Positions 24,720-34,118 of a stretch of DNA of 64,000 nt are shown piece after piece. The position numbers and the translations under genes are program-made. The stretch's first letter is position 1, and each line of letters starts with the position of its first letter. The stretch spans positions 1-64,000 of the forward strand of contig DYJA01000029.1 in the NCBI GenBank assembly GCA_020723345.1. Reading direction: 5' to 3'. The stretch comes from Candidatus Aquidulcis sp. (GTDB lineage Bacteria; Chloroflexota; Anaerolineae; UBA4142). The notes below the pieces were generated by a model, which saw only the letters and a list, made by a program, of their open reading frames with translations, had not been told where the DNA came from and searched no databases.

Positions 24720-26368
24720 AAACATTGACTGGCTATTTCCAAAACGCGCTGCGCCCCGATCTCATCGCCGGCTTCACCGTCGCGATGATCGCGGTACCGC
24801 AGGCGATGGCGTATGCCGCGATTGCGGGCGTCAATCCCATCTACGGACTCTACACCGCGATTCTGCCGGCGATCATCGCCGCGCTGTTCGGCAGTTCGCG
24901 CCATCTCAACACCGGTCCCACCAACGGCATTGCGCTCGTGACGATTGGCGTTTTGCTGCCCGTCGTTCAACGCGCGGACTATGTCGAATACGTCTTTGCG
25001 ATTGCCATCATCAGCGGCGCGATTCGGCTGGCGCTCGGCGTGTTGCGACTGGGCGGCATTATTCGCTATGTCTCCAACTCCGTCCTCACCGGCTTTCTCA
25101 CCGGCGCGAGTATTTTGATCGTCCTCAATCAACTCGGCAATTTGCTCGGTCTGCCGCATACGACTTTGCGCGAACCGCTGAACATTCTGCTCAATGCGCT
25201 GCGCGACGTGTTCGCGCTCAATCCGTTCACCGCGCTCACCGGCATCACGACGATTCTGTTGTTGGTCGTAATCCGTCGACTGAACACGCAGTTGCCCGCG
25301 CCCTTGCTCGCGATCGTTGGCGCGAGTGTGGGCGTGGAGCTGTTGGGCTGGGACGCGCAAGGAGTCGAACGGGTGAGTAACCTGGGATCGGTGCAGGTCG
25401 GTCTCGCGTTCCATCTTCCGCAAATTGATCCGGGGTATTGGGAAATGTTGCTGGCGGGCGGCGGGGCGGTGGCGTTGCTGGGCTTGGTCGAACCGTTGTC
25501 CGTCGCCAAATCGCTTGCGGCGACATCGGGGCAACGGATTGATTCATCGCGCGAGTTCGTCGGGCAGGGACTGGGTTCACTGGTCGGCGGATTTTTCCAA
25601 TGCATTCCCGCGTCGGGGTCGCTCTCGCGCAGCGCGGTGAATTTCAGCAGCGGCGCGCAGACGCGTGTGGCGAGCATCCTTTCGGGCGTTTTTGTCTTGC
25701 TCGCGGCGCTCGCGTTCGCGCCGTGGTTGGGGTTCATTCCCACCGCCGCGCTGGCTGGAATCGTCGTCGTGGCGGCGGCAAAGATGATTGATGTCAAGCA
25801 CATCCAGTTGACGTGGTCGAGTCATATCACCAGCCGCATTGTGTTTCTCGTGACGTTGGTGGCGACGTTGCTGTTGCCTTTGCATTACGCGATTTATCTC
25901 GGCGTGATTCTGTCCATCGGCTTGTATCTGTACGAGAGCAGCAAGATCGAGTTGAGCTACCTCATCGAGCATGAGGGTCAATTCATCGAGCGCAGTTACG
26001 ATGACTTGCTCAAGCATCCGGTCCCGATCGCGATCATTCACGTCGAAGGCACACTGTACTTTGGCGCGGCGGACGAACTCGAACGGCGCCTGGACGCGTT
26101 GTTTCAGTCGGGGGTTGAAGTCGTGATTCTGCGTTTGCGACGCGTGCATCATCTGGCAAGCACCGGCATCGTCGCGCTGGAACGGATTGCCGCGAGCGCG
26201 AAGCGACACGGAACGCGCGTGATCTTGTGCGGCGTCCGCACGAACCTGATCGCAACGCTTCAATCCTCCGGTGCAGTCGCGCTCTTTGGCAAAGAGAATA
26301 TTTTCGAAGCGAACGATACGCTGTTTGAATCCACCCGCGCGGCTTTGCGGCGAGCCAAGCCAAGCTAG
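24716..26368 (+). CDS. SulP-family anion permease with STAS domain
   Basis: A 550-residue transporter. GTG 24716 overlaps the maturase stop (GTGA) and gives a normal SulP N-terminus, [23 protein letters not shown]. About ten to twelve membrane segments follow with [12 protein letters not shown] and [23 protein letters not shown], then a C-terminal STAS domain from about residue 425 ([21 protein letters not shown]). SulP proteins carry sulfate, bicarbonate or dicarboxylates. In this sulfatase operon it may move sulfate released in the cytoplasm; the direction of transport is not evident. Confidence 0.9.
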   Translation: MKTLTGYFQNALRPDLIAGFTVAMIAVPQAMAYAAIAGVNPIYGLYTAILPAIIAALFGSSRHLNTGPTNGIALVTIGVLLPVVQRADYVEYVFAIAIISGAIRLALGVLRLGGIIRYVSNSVLTGFLTGASILIVLNQLGNLLGLPHTTLREPLNILLNALRDVFALNPFTALTGITTILLLVVIRRLNTQLPAPLLAIVGASVGVELLGWDAQGVERVSNLGSVQVGLAFHLPQIDPGYWEMLLAGGGAVALLGLVEPLSVAKSLAATSGQRIDSSREFVGQGLGSLVGGFFQCIPASGSLSRSAVNFSSGAQTRVASILSGVFVLLAALAFAPWLGFIPTAALAGIVVVAAAKMIDVKHIQLTWSSHITSRIVFLVTLVATLLLPLHYAIYLGVILSIGLYLYESSKIELSYLIEHEGQFIERSYDDLLKHPVPIAIIHVEGTLYFGAADELERRLDALFQSGVEVVILRLRRVHHLASTGIVALERIAASAKRHGTRVILCGVRTNLIATLQSSGAVALFGKENIFEANDTLFESTRAALRRAKPS

Positions 26369-26451
26369 AAATGGAGGCAAATCAAATCATCCCATAGCGG
26401 TCAACAACCGCTGAACCCAATGAACAAATGTATGTCCCAGGAGGAAAAGAA

Positions 26452-28038
26452 ATGGACACGAAGAAGATCGCTTATGTGATGGCGAGCGCGTTGGTTCTGC
26501 TCAGTTTCACCGCTTGCCAAGCGGCGCCGCCCAGCCCGACGAGTGTCCCGGCTGCCGCGGCGACTCAAGCGCCCGCTGGAACGGCTGCGCCTGCCGTGAC
26601 CAAGGGCGGTATTCTCCGGATTGGCACGATTAACGACGCCATGCCCAATGCGCCTCATCGGACTGTGGCAGGTAACATGAGTTGGCAGGGTTCGGTCTAT
26701 GACACTTTGACACGCTACAATGACAAAATGCAGCCGCAACCCGAACTCGCGGAAAGCTGGGCGTGGAGCAATGAAGGCAAAACGCTCACGATGAAAATCC
26801 GCAAGGGGGTCAAATTCCATAACGGTCGCGAACTGACGGCGGAAGACGTTGAGTTGAACTTTAAGGACCTGGCGGATCCCAAAGCGGCTTCGCAGATGAA
26901 GCCGACGATGGACAATATCGCCTCGTTCGAGCGTCCGGATTCGCACACGTTGGTGATCAATCTGAAAGCGCCCGCCGTCAACTTTTTTGACACCACCGAA
27001 CGCATGACGATCGTTGATTCCAAGGCGCTGGCTGACATCATGGCTGGGAAAAGCACGCCCGTGGGAACGGGTCCCTTTGTGTGGAAGCAATGGACGACGG
27101 GGAGCAAACTGGTTCTGGAACGCAACCCCAACTATTGGCGAGCGGGGTTTCCCTATTTGGATGGGATTGAGATTTCCGTCCTCCCGGACGCCAATGCAAT
27201 GGCTTTGAATCTGGAAGCGGGCGCTACGGACTTGATCATAACTCCGGAACTGGCGGATGTCGTGCGGATGCAGAAAGATAGCAAGTATCGTGTCATCCAA
27301 CCGAAAGCCCAGAGTCCGCTCATGTATGTTGGCGTCAATACGCTTACCAAGCCCCTGGACGACAAGCGCGTGCGCCAAGCGCTCAACTATGCGATGCCCC
27401 GCCAGCGCTTTGTGGACACGATCATGTTGGGTCTGTCCACCCCCATGTCCATCTATTGGCCGCCAACCTCGCCGGCTTTTGACGCGAAGCAAAACCAGTC
27501 ATACCCCTATGACTTGACCAAAGCCGCGGCGCTCCTCAAGGAAGCCGGCGTCACACCGGGCGCGCTCACCATCGAATACAACACCGTGGTGGCAACGCTC
27601 AAAAGCTTTGCCATCCTCTACGAAAAAGAGCTGACCACGCTTGGTTTCAAAGTAACTCTGGAACCGGTCGAGGCAGCCAATTTCCAAACCAAGAATGTCA
27701 ACAAGCAGTTCAAGATGCTGTGGATCGGTCAAGCCGATGGGAATTCCGTGACTCCCGCCAATTTCTTGATCAACAACAACCCCTGGCGCGCTGGCAACAA
27801 CACCAGCAATTTCCGTTCGAAGGATTATGAGGACCTGGTCGCCAAGTCGAACCTCGAGTTCGATCCCGAGAAACAAGTGGCGCTCTATGCGCAGATCAAC
27901 AAGGTCCTGTTGGACGAGTCCTTCAACATACCGTTTTCCTACATGCCTTCCTTCTGGTTGACGTCTGCCAAGGTCAACGGTGTGGAACTCACCATCCTCA
28001 ATGCTCTGCAGTTCGAGAAAACGTATCTCGCCAAGTAA
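26452..28038 (+). CDS. ABC transporter substrate-binding lipoprotein, SBP_bac_5 class
   Basis: A 528-residue extracellular binding protein. ATG 26452 follows CAGGAGGA and gives a lipoprotein signal with lipobox FTAC, then an Ala/Pro/Thr linker. The fold is indicated by LTMKIRKGVKFHNGRELTAEDV, GTGPFVWKQW and LNYAMPRQRFVDTIM, standard for peptide/nickel/oligosaccharide-type receptors. It is the likely partner of the DppBC-type permeases at 19151-21006 in the same transcriptional direction. Confidence 0.9.
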   Translation: MDTKKIAYVMASALVLLSFTACQAAPPSPTSVPAAAATQAPAGTAAPAVTKGGILRIGTINDAMPNAPHRTVAGNMSWQGSVYDTLTRYNDKMQPQPELAESWAWSNEGKTLTMKIRKGVKFHNGRELTAEDVELNFKDLADPKAASQMKPTMDNIASFERPDSHTLVINLKAPAVNFFDTTERMTIVDSKALADIMAGKSTPVGTGPFVWKQWTTGSKLVLERNPNYWRAGFPYLDGIEISVLPDANAMALNLEAGATDLIITPELADVVRMQKDSKYRVIQPKAQSPLMYVGVNTLTKPLDDKRVRQALNYAMPRQRFVDTIMLGLSTPMSIYWPPTSPAFDAKQNQSYPYDLTKAAALLKEAGVTPGALTIEYNTVVATLKSFAILYEKELTTLGFKVTLEPVEAANFQTKNVNKQFKMLWIGQADGNSVTPANFLINNNPWRAGNNTSNFRSKDYEDLVAKSNLEFDPEKQVALYAQINKVLLDESFNIPFSYMPSFWLTSAKVNGVELTILNALQFEKTYLAK

Positions 28039-28050
28039 GGTCATTAGGGC

Positions 28051-28080
28051 AATGGTGCGCTGAGAAATCAGCGCACCATT
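28051..28080. repeat. Perfect 13-bp stem with GAAA loop
   Basis: AATGGTGCGCTGA (28051-28063) pairs with TCAGCGCACCATT (28068-28080) around a GAAA tetraloop. It follows the binding-protein gene. There is no T-tract, so it looks more like an mRNA-stabilising hairpin than an intrinsic terminator; a partial transcription stop cannot be excluded. Confidence 0.7.
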
Positions 28081-28120
28081 ACCAGCTCTCCGCGAGATTG
28101 AATTGTTCAGGAGGACTCTA

Positions 28121-29533
28121 ATGTCCAAGCGCCCCAACATTCTTTTCTTGCTCGCCGATCAACATCGCTTTGATTTTATCGGCAGCAACCCGGCGCTGCC
28201 GGTTCGCACACCAAACCTGGATGCGCTGGCAGCGCGCGGAGTTCGTTTCGACAATGCGATCTGTCCATCGCCGTTGTGTGCGCCCGCGCGCGCCTGCCTC
28301 GCCTCGGGCAAGGATTATCACCGCGCGCGGGTTGCCGCCAATCGGAACGATTATCCGCTCGATCAGCCCACGTATTACGCGATGCTGCGCGAAGCGGGTT
28401 ATCACGTCGCGGGAGTCGGCAAATTCGATCTCCACAAAGCCAGTTTCGATTGGGGCATTGACGGACAAAAATATCTGCGTGAATGGGGCTTCACCGAAGG
28501 CATCAACAGCGAAGGCAAGTGGGACGCGATCATGAGCGCGACCGGCAGCGTGCCACCCGCGCTCGCCAAACATTCGCGGCAAGATGGTCTTGATAGCGCG
28601 GCGCTTGCGGAACACGCGCGCAATGCGATGTCAGGAACGATACCGCCGATCACGCCAAAGGGTCCCTACATTGATTTTCTGCATCGGCGCGGTTTGGCTG
28701 AGACGCACATCCGCGACTTTTGGTCTCGCGATCCGTACCAAGACACCCATCCGACGCCGTTGCCGGATGACGCGTATTGCGATAACTGGATTGCGGCGAA
28801 CGCTCTGCGATTGCTGGCTACTTTTCCAAACAATCAACCGTGGCACCTCGTAGTGAATTTCGCGGGACCGCACGATCCGGTGGATGTGACTCAATCCATG
28901 CACGAACGTTGGCAAGGTATCCATTTTCCAGCCGCGAATGACATTCATCTTCTCGATACTGCTACACACGACAGAATTCGTTGCAACTATGCGGCGATCA
29001 TCGAGAACATCGATCGACATCTCGGACAGTTGATCCAAGTCGTCCAAGCGCGCGGAGAATTGGACAACACGATGATCGTCTACAGCAGCGATCACGGCGA
29101 GATGTTGGGCGATCACGACTTGTGGGGAAAAAAGTCGTACTATCAACCATCGGTGGGTGTGCCGCTCATCATCGCCGGACCGGGGATTGTGTCGGATGTA
29201 GTTTGCCGAGCGCCGGTCGCGCTGCACGATCTCGCGCCGACGTTTCTCGAATACGCGGCAGCGCGTCCACTGCCGGATGCTGATGCGGTTTCACTCGAAC
29301 CGATCCTTGCCGGGCGAGCGACCAGAACACGCGAGTTTGTGATCGCCGGTTTGCAGAAATGGCATACGATTTTCGATGGGCGTTTCAAGTTGGTGATCAA
29401 GGAAGGGCAAGCGCCTATCCTGTTCGATCTGGAGACCGATCCATTTGAAAACTCGAATGTCGCGGCAACGAGACCGGAACAAGTTCGGGCGATGACGCGG
29501 CTGTTGCCAATTACGCTACTGCCATTCTTGTGA
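28121..29533 (+). CDS. Cys-type sulfatase (copy B)
   Basis: A 470-residue sulfatase closely related to the one at 21007. ATG 28121 follows CAGGAGGA. The signature CAPAR contains C53 (formylglycine site) and R57. FLLADQHRFD, YSSDHGEMLGDHDLWGKKSYY and the VRTPNLDALAARG segment match copy A. No signal peptide, so cytoplasmic. Two closely related copies in one operon suggest different regiospecificity on one sulfated substrate, which is an inference. Confidence 0.92.
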   Translation: MSKRPNILFLLADQHRFDFIGSNPALPVRTPNLDALAARGVRFDNAICPSPLCAPARACLASGKDYHRARVAANRNDYPLDQPTYYAMLREAGYHVAGVGKFDLHKASFDWGIDGQKYLREWGFTEGINSEGKWDAIMSATGSVPPALAKHSRQDGLDSAALAEHARNAMSGTIPPITPKGPYIDFLHRRGLAETHIRDFWSRDPYQDTHPTPLPDDAYCDNWIAANALRLLATFPNNQPWHLVVNFAGPHDPVDVTQSMHERWQGIHFPAANDIHLLDTATHDRIRCNYAAIIENIDRHLGQLIQVVQARGELDNTMIVYSSDHGEMLGDHDLWGKKSYYQPSVGVPLIIAGPGIVSDVVCRAPVALHDLAPTFLEYAAARPLPDADAVSLEPILAGRATRTREFVIAGLQKWHTIFDGRFKLVIKEGQAPILFDLETDPFENSNVAATRPEQVRAMTRLLPITLLPFL

Positions 29534-29552
29534 AGAAAGAGGGAGAAACCTG

Positions 29553-31697
29553 ATGCAGATCGAATCAGTCTCCTATCCCGTTTCCGAATCCGCACGCCAA
29601 GTGACGGAATTGGCGCAGACCTCCACCCAGCGGGTTATCGCGTCCGTCGGCATCATTGCGGCAGTCGCGTTCATCGGCGCGGCGGCATCGTGGCCCGAGC
29701 ATTACCAATGGAATCTTGTCCCAGGCATGCTCATCATCGTACTCACATCGGTCATCGCGTATCAATTGCTTGCGCGCGCGTTCATTGCATCGCAAGTGAT
29801 TTGGCAATTCGGCTTGAGCGCCGCCGTGCTGACGCTTGCCGCCATATTTCAACAGCCGGAAATGTTGTTTCTCCTCGCGCTCTTGCCGCTGATGGCGGTG
29901 GTTGCCCTCGGCGTTGGGGGCGGGTTTGCCAGTGAAGCCGGCGTGATCGCGTCGATGTTGTTTGCCGCGCGCAGCCCATTTTTCCCACCGCTAGGCGAGG
30001 GATATCCTTGGGCGATTATTCTTGGCGGAGGTTTGTGCGGCTTGCTGGGGTGGGCTTCCACATCATCGCTAGTCACCGTGATGGGTTGGTTTGTGTATTC
30101 GTACAAAAACCTGCAAACCAACTTGGAAGAAATTCGCCAACAACGCACGCAACTCAATCGCGCGCTGCGTCAACTCGACCAGGCGAATCAGATGTTGCAG
30201 CGCGCCAACGCATCGCTGGTCGCCGCGCGGCGGGCGGCAGAAGAAGCCGAGCGCTTCAAAGCCGAGTTTGTCGCGAACGTGAGTCACGAACTTCGCACGC
30301 CGCTCAACCTCATCATCGGCTTTGCGCAAGTCATGGTCACGTCGCCGGAAAGTTACGGCGGCGAGCCATTGCCGGGCGGATATCGGTCTGACATTTATGC
30401 GATCTACAATTCGGCGAAGCATCTGCGCGCGCTGGTGGACGATGTCCTCGATATGGGGCGGCTCGACGCGAATAAGATCGCGCTTGTGCGCCAACCGGTA
30501 CCGGTCGCCGCGCTCGTGAACGAAATCGAAACCATGGTGCGCGATTACGTCACCGCCAAAGGTCTCGAACTGCGCGCGTATCTCGATCCCGACTTGCCGA
30601 TTCTACAGATCGACCAACTCCGAATCCGGCAAGTGCTACTCAACCTGCTGGTCAACGCCGTGCGCTTTACCGAAAAGGGAATTATCCAGTTGCAAGTTTC
30701 GCGGCAGGATCAACAAGTGATGTTTCGCGTGCAAGACACAGGGCGCGGGATCGCGCCCGAAGATTTGCCGCACATCTTTGAGCCGTTCCACACCACCAAT
30801 CATCACGCCGAAACCCCGTGGCACACCGGCACGGGATTGGGCATACCGATCAGCAAGAAATTTGTCGAATTGCACGGCGGTCAGATGGGAGTTGAGAGTG
30901 GACTGTACGAGGGAACGACTTTTTGGTTCACGCTGCCTTGCGAAACGTGTGGCGAGCCGAATATCCAATGGATCAAGCCGCGCGCCGCGCCGCCGGACGC
31001 GGAAGAAATGGAGCGCATCGTCGTCGTGGTTACGCCGGATGATGGAGTGACTAGCACGCTGCAACGACAGATCGCCAACTTTAGATTTGTCACGGCGGAA
31101 AATTTGGCAGCAGGCGCAGCGATGGCGCATGAATTCCAAGCGACCGCGCTGATTGCCGATGAGACGCCGGACAACTTGCCGACGATGGACATCCCCATCG
31201 TCAACGTACCCTTGCCGACGCGCGAGAAGATCGCCGCCGCGCTCGGCGCGCGCGATTTGCTGACCAAACCAGTGAGCGCGGAGCAACTCATCGCCGCGCT
31301 CGACCGGTCGGGGCGAACGGCGCCGCGCGTATTGATCGCGGATCAAGACCCAGGATTAGCGCGCTTGTTTCGCCGCATTTTGCGTCCACGCGTCGCGAAT
31401 CAAAACTTGCTTGAGGCGTACACCAGCGATGAAATTCTCACGCGCCTTGCCGCCGACCGTCCTGATATGATCTTGCTGAGTGTGGACTTGCAACAACCGA
31501 GTGTTCGTCAAATGTTGGCGCAGCCGGAATATCGGGATGTGTGGGTCATTCTCATCGGCGAAGAATGGGACGAATGGATGCGCGTGCTTCAGCCGCTGCA
31601 AATCTTTCGTTCGAGTGGATTTCGTTCGGGGGAATTGATGCGGACACTGCAAGCGATCCTGGGATCGTTTGGCAGCATGGGAGCCGCCGCTGCCTAA
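29553..31697 (+). CDS. Membrane hybrid sensor histidine kinase with degenerate receiver
   Basis: A 714-residue kinase. Residues about 28-180 hold several membrane segments, followed by a coiled-coil stretch (185-235), a HisKA motif NVSHELRTPLN with phospho-accepting H245, and an ATPase domain with DTGRGIAPEDLP and GTGLGIPISKKFV. The C-terminus (about 480-705) carries two receiver-like modules. The second begins RVLIADQDPG but reads ILLSVDL where the phospho-Asp should be, so it is probably inactive. It follows the second sulfatase by 20 bases and overlaps tail to tail with the regulator gene on the other strand. Confidence 0.88.
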   Translation: MQIESVSYPVSESARQVTELAQTSTQRVIASVGIIAAVAFIGAAASWPEHYQWNLVPGMLIIVLTSVIAYQLLARAFIASQVIWQFGLSAAVLTLAAIFQQPEMLFLLALLPLMAVVALGVGGGFASEAGVIASMLFAARSPFFPPLGEGYPWAIILGGGLCGLLGWASTSSLVTVMGWFVYSYKNLQTNLEEIRQQRTQLNRALRQLDQANQMLQRANASLVAARRAAEEAERFKAEFVANVSHELRTPLNLIIGFAQVMVTSPESYGGEPLPGGYRSDIYAIYNSAKHLRALVDDVLDMGRLDANKIALVRQPVPVAALVNEIETMVRDYVTAKGLELRAYLDPDLPILQIDQLRIRQVLLNLLVNAVRFTEKGIIQLQVSRQDQQVMFRVQDTGRGIAPEDLPHIFEPFHTTNHHAETPWHTGTGLGIPISKKFVELHGGQMGVESGLYEGTTFWFTLPCETCGEPNIQWIKPRAAPPDAEEMERIVVVVTPDDGVTSTLQRQIANFRFVTAENLAAGAAMAHEFQATALIADETPDNLPTMDIPIVNVPLPTREKIAAALGARDLLTKPVSAEQLIAALDRSGRTAPRVLIADQDPGLARLFRRILRPRVANQNLLEAYTSDEILTRLAADRPDMILLSVDLQQPSVRQMLAQPEYRDVWVILIGEEWDEWMRVLQPLQIFRSSGFRSGELMRTLQAILGSFGSMGAAAA

Positions 31698-32884
31698 CTC
31701 CACGGTGCCAACGCCTCTACCAACGCCTGCTGGCTGACCGGCTTGGTGAGAGAACTCGCCGCGCCGAGATCCGCCGCGAGTTTCGGTTCATTCACGACGG
31801 AACAGATAATGACCGGAATCCCGGCGAGTTCAGGCGTGCCCTTGAAGGAGACGAGTAATTCCCAGCCATCCTCTTCGGGCATCATCACGTCGAGCAGAAT
31901 GACTGTGGGTAGTGTTTGCGCCAGCAATTCGCGCGCCTCTTTGCCGTTCTTTGCGCCGATGACGTGCCAATTCTGTTCGGCGAGATAGCGGCGATACAAA
32001 TCGTGCAAGCCCGCGTTGTCGTCCACAATGAGCAGCGTACGCGCAGGCACATCGCGCCACGCCAGCGTGATCGAGCATTCTTCCGATTCTTCGTGGATCG
32101 CAAAACGCCCGTTGACTTGGTTCATCAATTTCGCGCACAACGGCAATCCGCTGTTCGACGTTGGCGGCTCTGATACTGGTTTGACGCGGAAAGAAATAAA
32201 CAAGCCGGTTTCGTTTTCGCTGGAATGGCGTTCTAGTCGCACCGTGGTGTCACGCGTGTTCGTGATGACGAAGGTGATCAAGTTGAGCAACGCTTGCCGG
32301 AGGATGACGCGATCGGCGCGCACCACCAGCGATTCGAGAGCGGCGTACTCGACTTGAACGTGATGGATGCGCGCGAGCGCGGCGACGACCGCCTGCATTT
32401 CGGTCAAGACCTGCATCACGCTGATCCTTTCCCAGGTCGCGCTCGCGAACAATCGCTCGGTTTCGAGATGAACGCTTTGCTCAGCGGTCGTCGGTTCAGC
32501 CGCCGCGCGTTTGTCCCACAACACCGCGGCGATGTGTTCCAATCCTTCGGCGTGGTCGCGAAAAAATTGGCTCTTGCTGATCGCCAGTTGTTCCATCGTC
32601 TCGTTCGCGGCGAGTCCTTCGACATAGCGCAGTTCAAAGATCCGGTAATAGCGCCAATCGGGCGATTGCGCCGGTATTCCGGTTTGCGGTTTGAGCGTTT
32701 CGATCGCGTCCAACAACACGCGCCGCAAATTCTGACTGCGATTCGACGGCAGGCGCGCCTCGGGCGGCAAAAGGATTTCGACGAGCGGATGCGTTCGCAA
32801 ATACGGCGTATCGTACAGCCGGTTGTAAGCGTCGTGCACCTGCTTGACAAACTCTTGGCGCGCCGTTGTCGTTGAATCTGACAT
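31694..32884 (-). CDS. Response regulator with helix-turn-helix-like N-terminus and pseudo-kinase middle
   Basis: A 396-residue protein. Residues about 50-120 resemble a sigma-70 region-4-like helix-turn-helix (RYVEGLAANETMEQLAISKS). The middle part (about 150-275) resembles a histidine-kinase ATPase domain but lacks clear DxGxG boxes. The C-terminus is an intact receiver: TLLIVDDNAG, the phospho-acceptor Asp in VILLDVMMP and the Lys in SSLTKPVS. It converges on the sensor kinase gene with a 4-base overlap and is its probable partner. Confidence 0.8.
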   Translation of the reverse strand: MSDSTTTARQEFVKQVHDAYNRLYDTPYLRTHPLVEILLPPEARLPSNRSQNLRRVLLDAIETLKPQTGIPAQSPDWRYYRIFELRYVEGLAANETMEQLAISKSQFFRDHAEGLEHIAAVLWDKRAAAEPTTAEQSVHLETERLFASATWERISVMQVLTEMQAVVAALARIHHVQVEYAALESLVVRADRVILRQALLNLITFVITNTRDTTVRLERHSSENETGLFISFRVKPVSEPPTSNSGLPLCAKLMNQVNGRFAIHEESEECSITLAWRDVPARTLLIVDDNAGLHDLYRRYLAEQNWHVIGAKNGKEARELLAQTLPTVILLDVMMPEEDGWELLVSFKGTPELAGIPVIICSVVNEPKLAADLGAASSLTKPVSQQALVEALAPWS

Positions 32885-32918
32885 ACCAAACCTCTATGGG
32901 ACTTGGATGGGAGTTGCA

Positions 32919-32991
32919 GGGGAAGAAATGTCTTTTCGGAGTGGCGAGTATGGTGTACGCTATTATATGCGAATTTCGATCAAAGCCAAAG
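32919..32991 (+). promoter_or_regulatory. Upstream block shared with the sugar-transporter leader
   Basis: This 73-base block aligns with 36256-36331. Common parts are GGGGAARAAAT, CTTTTCGGARTG and a closing TCAAAKCCAAAG. In the second copy it sits directly before a ribosome site. Here it lies ahead of a gene remnant and the corrinoid genes. It may be a duplicated promoter or operator region. Confidence 0.4.
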
Positions 32992-33020
32992 CACGGCTTC
33001 TCAAAAACCAGCCACTTTTT

Positions 33021-33071
33021 GTCATTTCGAGCAGAGCGAGAAATCTCTGTTTGCGAAAACGAGATTTCTCG
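33021..33071. repeat. Partial GTCATTTCGAG-family repeat
   Basis: It starts GTCATTTCGAGCAGAGCG and has inner arms CGAGAAATCTC (33037-33047) and GAGATTTCTCG (33061-33071). The closing outer arm seen in the copy at 55725-55801 is missing. Confidence 0.7.
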
Positions 33072-33079
33072 TCGGCAAG

Positions 33080-33290
33080 AACCGTGCGATCTCTTCCTGG
33101 GATCGTGCGCCGCGCATGAAGATCAAGCCAAGAAAGAACCCGTCACGTACTTTCTCACTAAGGTTGGATCGAAGCAGGCGATAGTCCGTTCGAAGAGTAC
33201 AAACGCCTCTGGGACGATGAATCCGTCGTTATCCCACCCGATCAGACGATTCGGTACGAACGCCTTTTCTCTTCCGCCGAAGGAATCTAG
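33080..33290 (+). pseudogene. Frameshifted gene remnant upstream of the corrinoid module
   Basis: One frame reads AHEDQAKKEPVTYFLTKVG and, after a frameshift near 33164, another continues WIEAGDSPFEEYKRLWDD and RYERLFSSAEGI to a TAG at 33288-33290, just before the next start. The two pieces read like the end of one protein. I cannot name the family with confidence; small cysteine-containing proteins of the DUF1638 type do accompany corrinoid methyltransferases. A repeat (33021-33071) lies where its middle would be. Confidence 0.4.
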
Positions 33291-34091
33291 ATGGAAATTA
33301 TTGGCGAAAAAATCAACGGTACGCGAACCCAGGTCAAGCAAGCCATTGCCGAACGCAATGCCGAATTCATTCAAAACCTGGCGCGCAAGCAAGTCGAGGG
33401 CGGCGCGCACTGGCTCGATATCAACGCAGGCACCGTGCCCGAGCGCGAGCCGGACGATTTGGTCTGGCTCGTCAATCTCGTGCAGGACGTAGTCGAGGTG
33501 CCGCTCTGCTTGGACAGCGCGAATCCCAACGCGTTGCGCGTCGCGATAAAGCATGTCAGAAAAACGCCGATGATCAATTCCATCAGTGGTGAAACGAATC
33601 GTTTGAACGGCATCCTGCCGATCGTCGCCGAGTTCGGCTGCGAAGTGATCGTGCTGTGCATGGACGACAAAGGCGTTCCGGCGTCGGTGGACGCGCGGCT
33701 CGACGTGATCCACCAAGTGTTTATGGAAACGCGCCGCGCCGGTGTGCCTGATGAAAGAATATACGTGGACCCGTTAGTGCTGACCATCGCGACAAACACC
33801 GAGGCGGGACGCATCACCTTCGACACGATGCGCGCCATCCGCACTCAATTCCCTCAAGCGCACATTTCCTGCGGCTTGAGTAACGTGTCGTTCGGTTTGC
33901 CTGTCCGCGCATTGATCAATCGAACGTTCTTGGTGCTGGCGTTAAATGCGGGCATGGACACTGCCATCATTGACCCGAATGATCGCGAGTTGCAGGCAGC
34001 GATGCGCGCCGCCGATTTGTTGCTGGGGCGCGATAAACATTGTTTGAATTACACGCGCGCGTATCGCGCGGGTCTATTGGAAAAGAAATAG
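33291..34091 (+). CDS. Methyltetrahydrofolate:corrinoid methyltransferase (pterin-binding domain)
   Basis: A 266-residue TIM-barrel protein of the pterin-binding family (AcsE/MtgA/MtrH-like). EIIGEKINGTR opens the barrel, ARKQVEGGAHWLDINAG and PLCLDSANP give the pterin-site Asp residues, and TPMINSISGET is typical of methyltetrahydrofolate:corrinoid enzymes. It moves a methyl group between the corrinoid protein encoded next and tetrahydrofolate (the MT2 role). GAAGGA is the ribosome site. The three-gene set lets the cell use methyl groups from an O-, N- or S-methylated substrate. Confidence 0.88.
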   Translation: MEIIGEKINGTRTQVKQAIAERNAEFIQNLARKQVEGGAHWLDINAGTVPEREPDDLVWLVNLVQDVVEVPLCLDSANPNALRVAIKHVRKTPMINSISGETNRLNGILPIVAEFGCEVIVLCMDDKGVPASVDARLDVIHQVFMETRRAGVPDERIYVDPLVLTIATNTEAGRITFDTMRAIRTQFPQAHISCGLSNVSFGLPVRALINRTFLVLALNAGMDTAIIDPNDRELQAAMRAADLLLGRDKHCLNYTRAYRAGLLEKK

Positions 34092-34118
34092 ACACAGCAA
34101 TTCTTTCAGAGGAAGGGT

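Noticed and set aside
23442-24725. 427-codon open frame on the minus strand
   Set aside because: It mirrors the sulfatase-maturase gene on the other strand and shows no domain of its own.
28051-28080. Intrinsic terminator
   Set aside because: The stem is strong but no T-run follows, so a stabilising hairpin is more likely.
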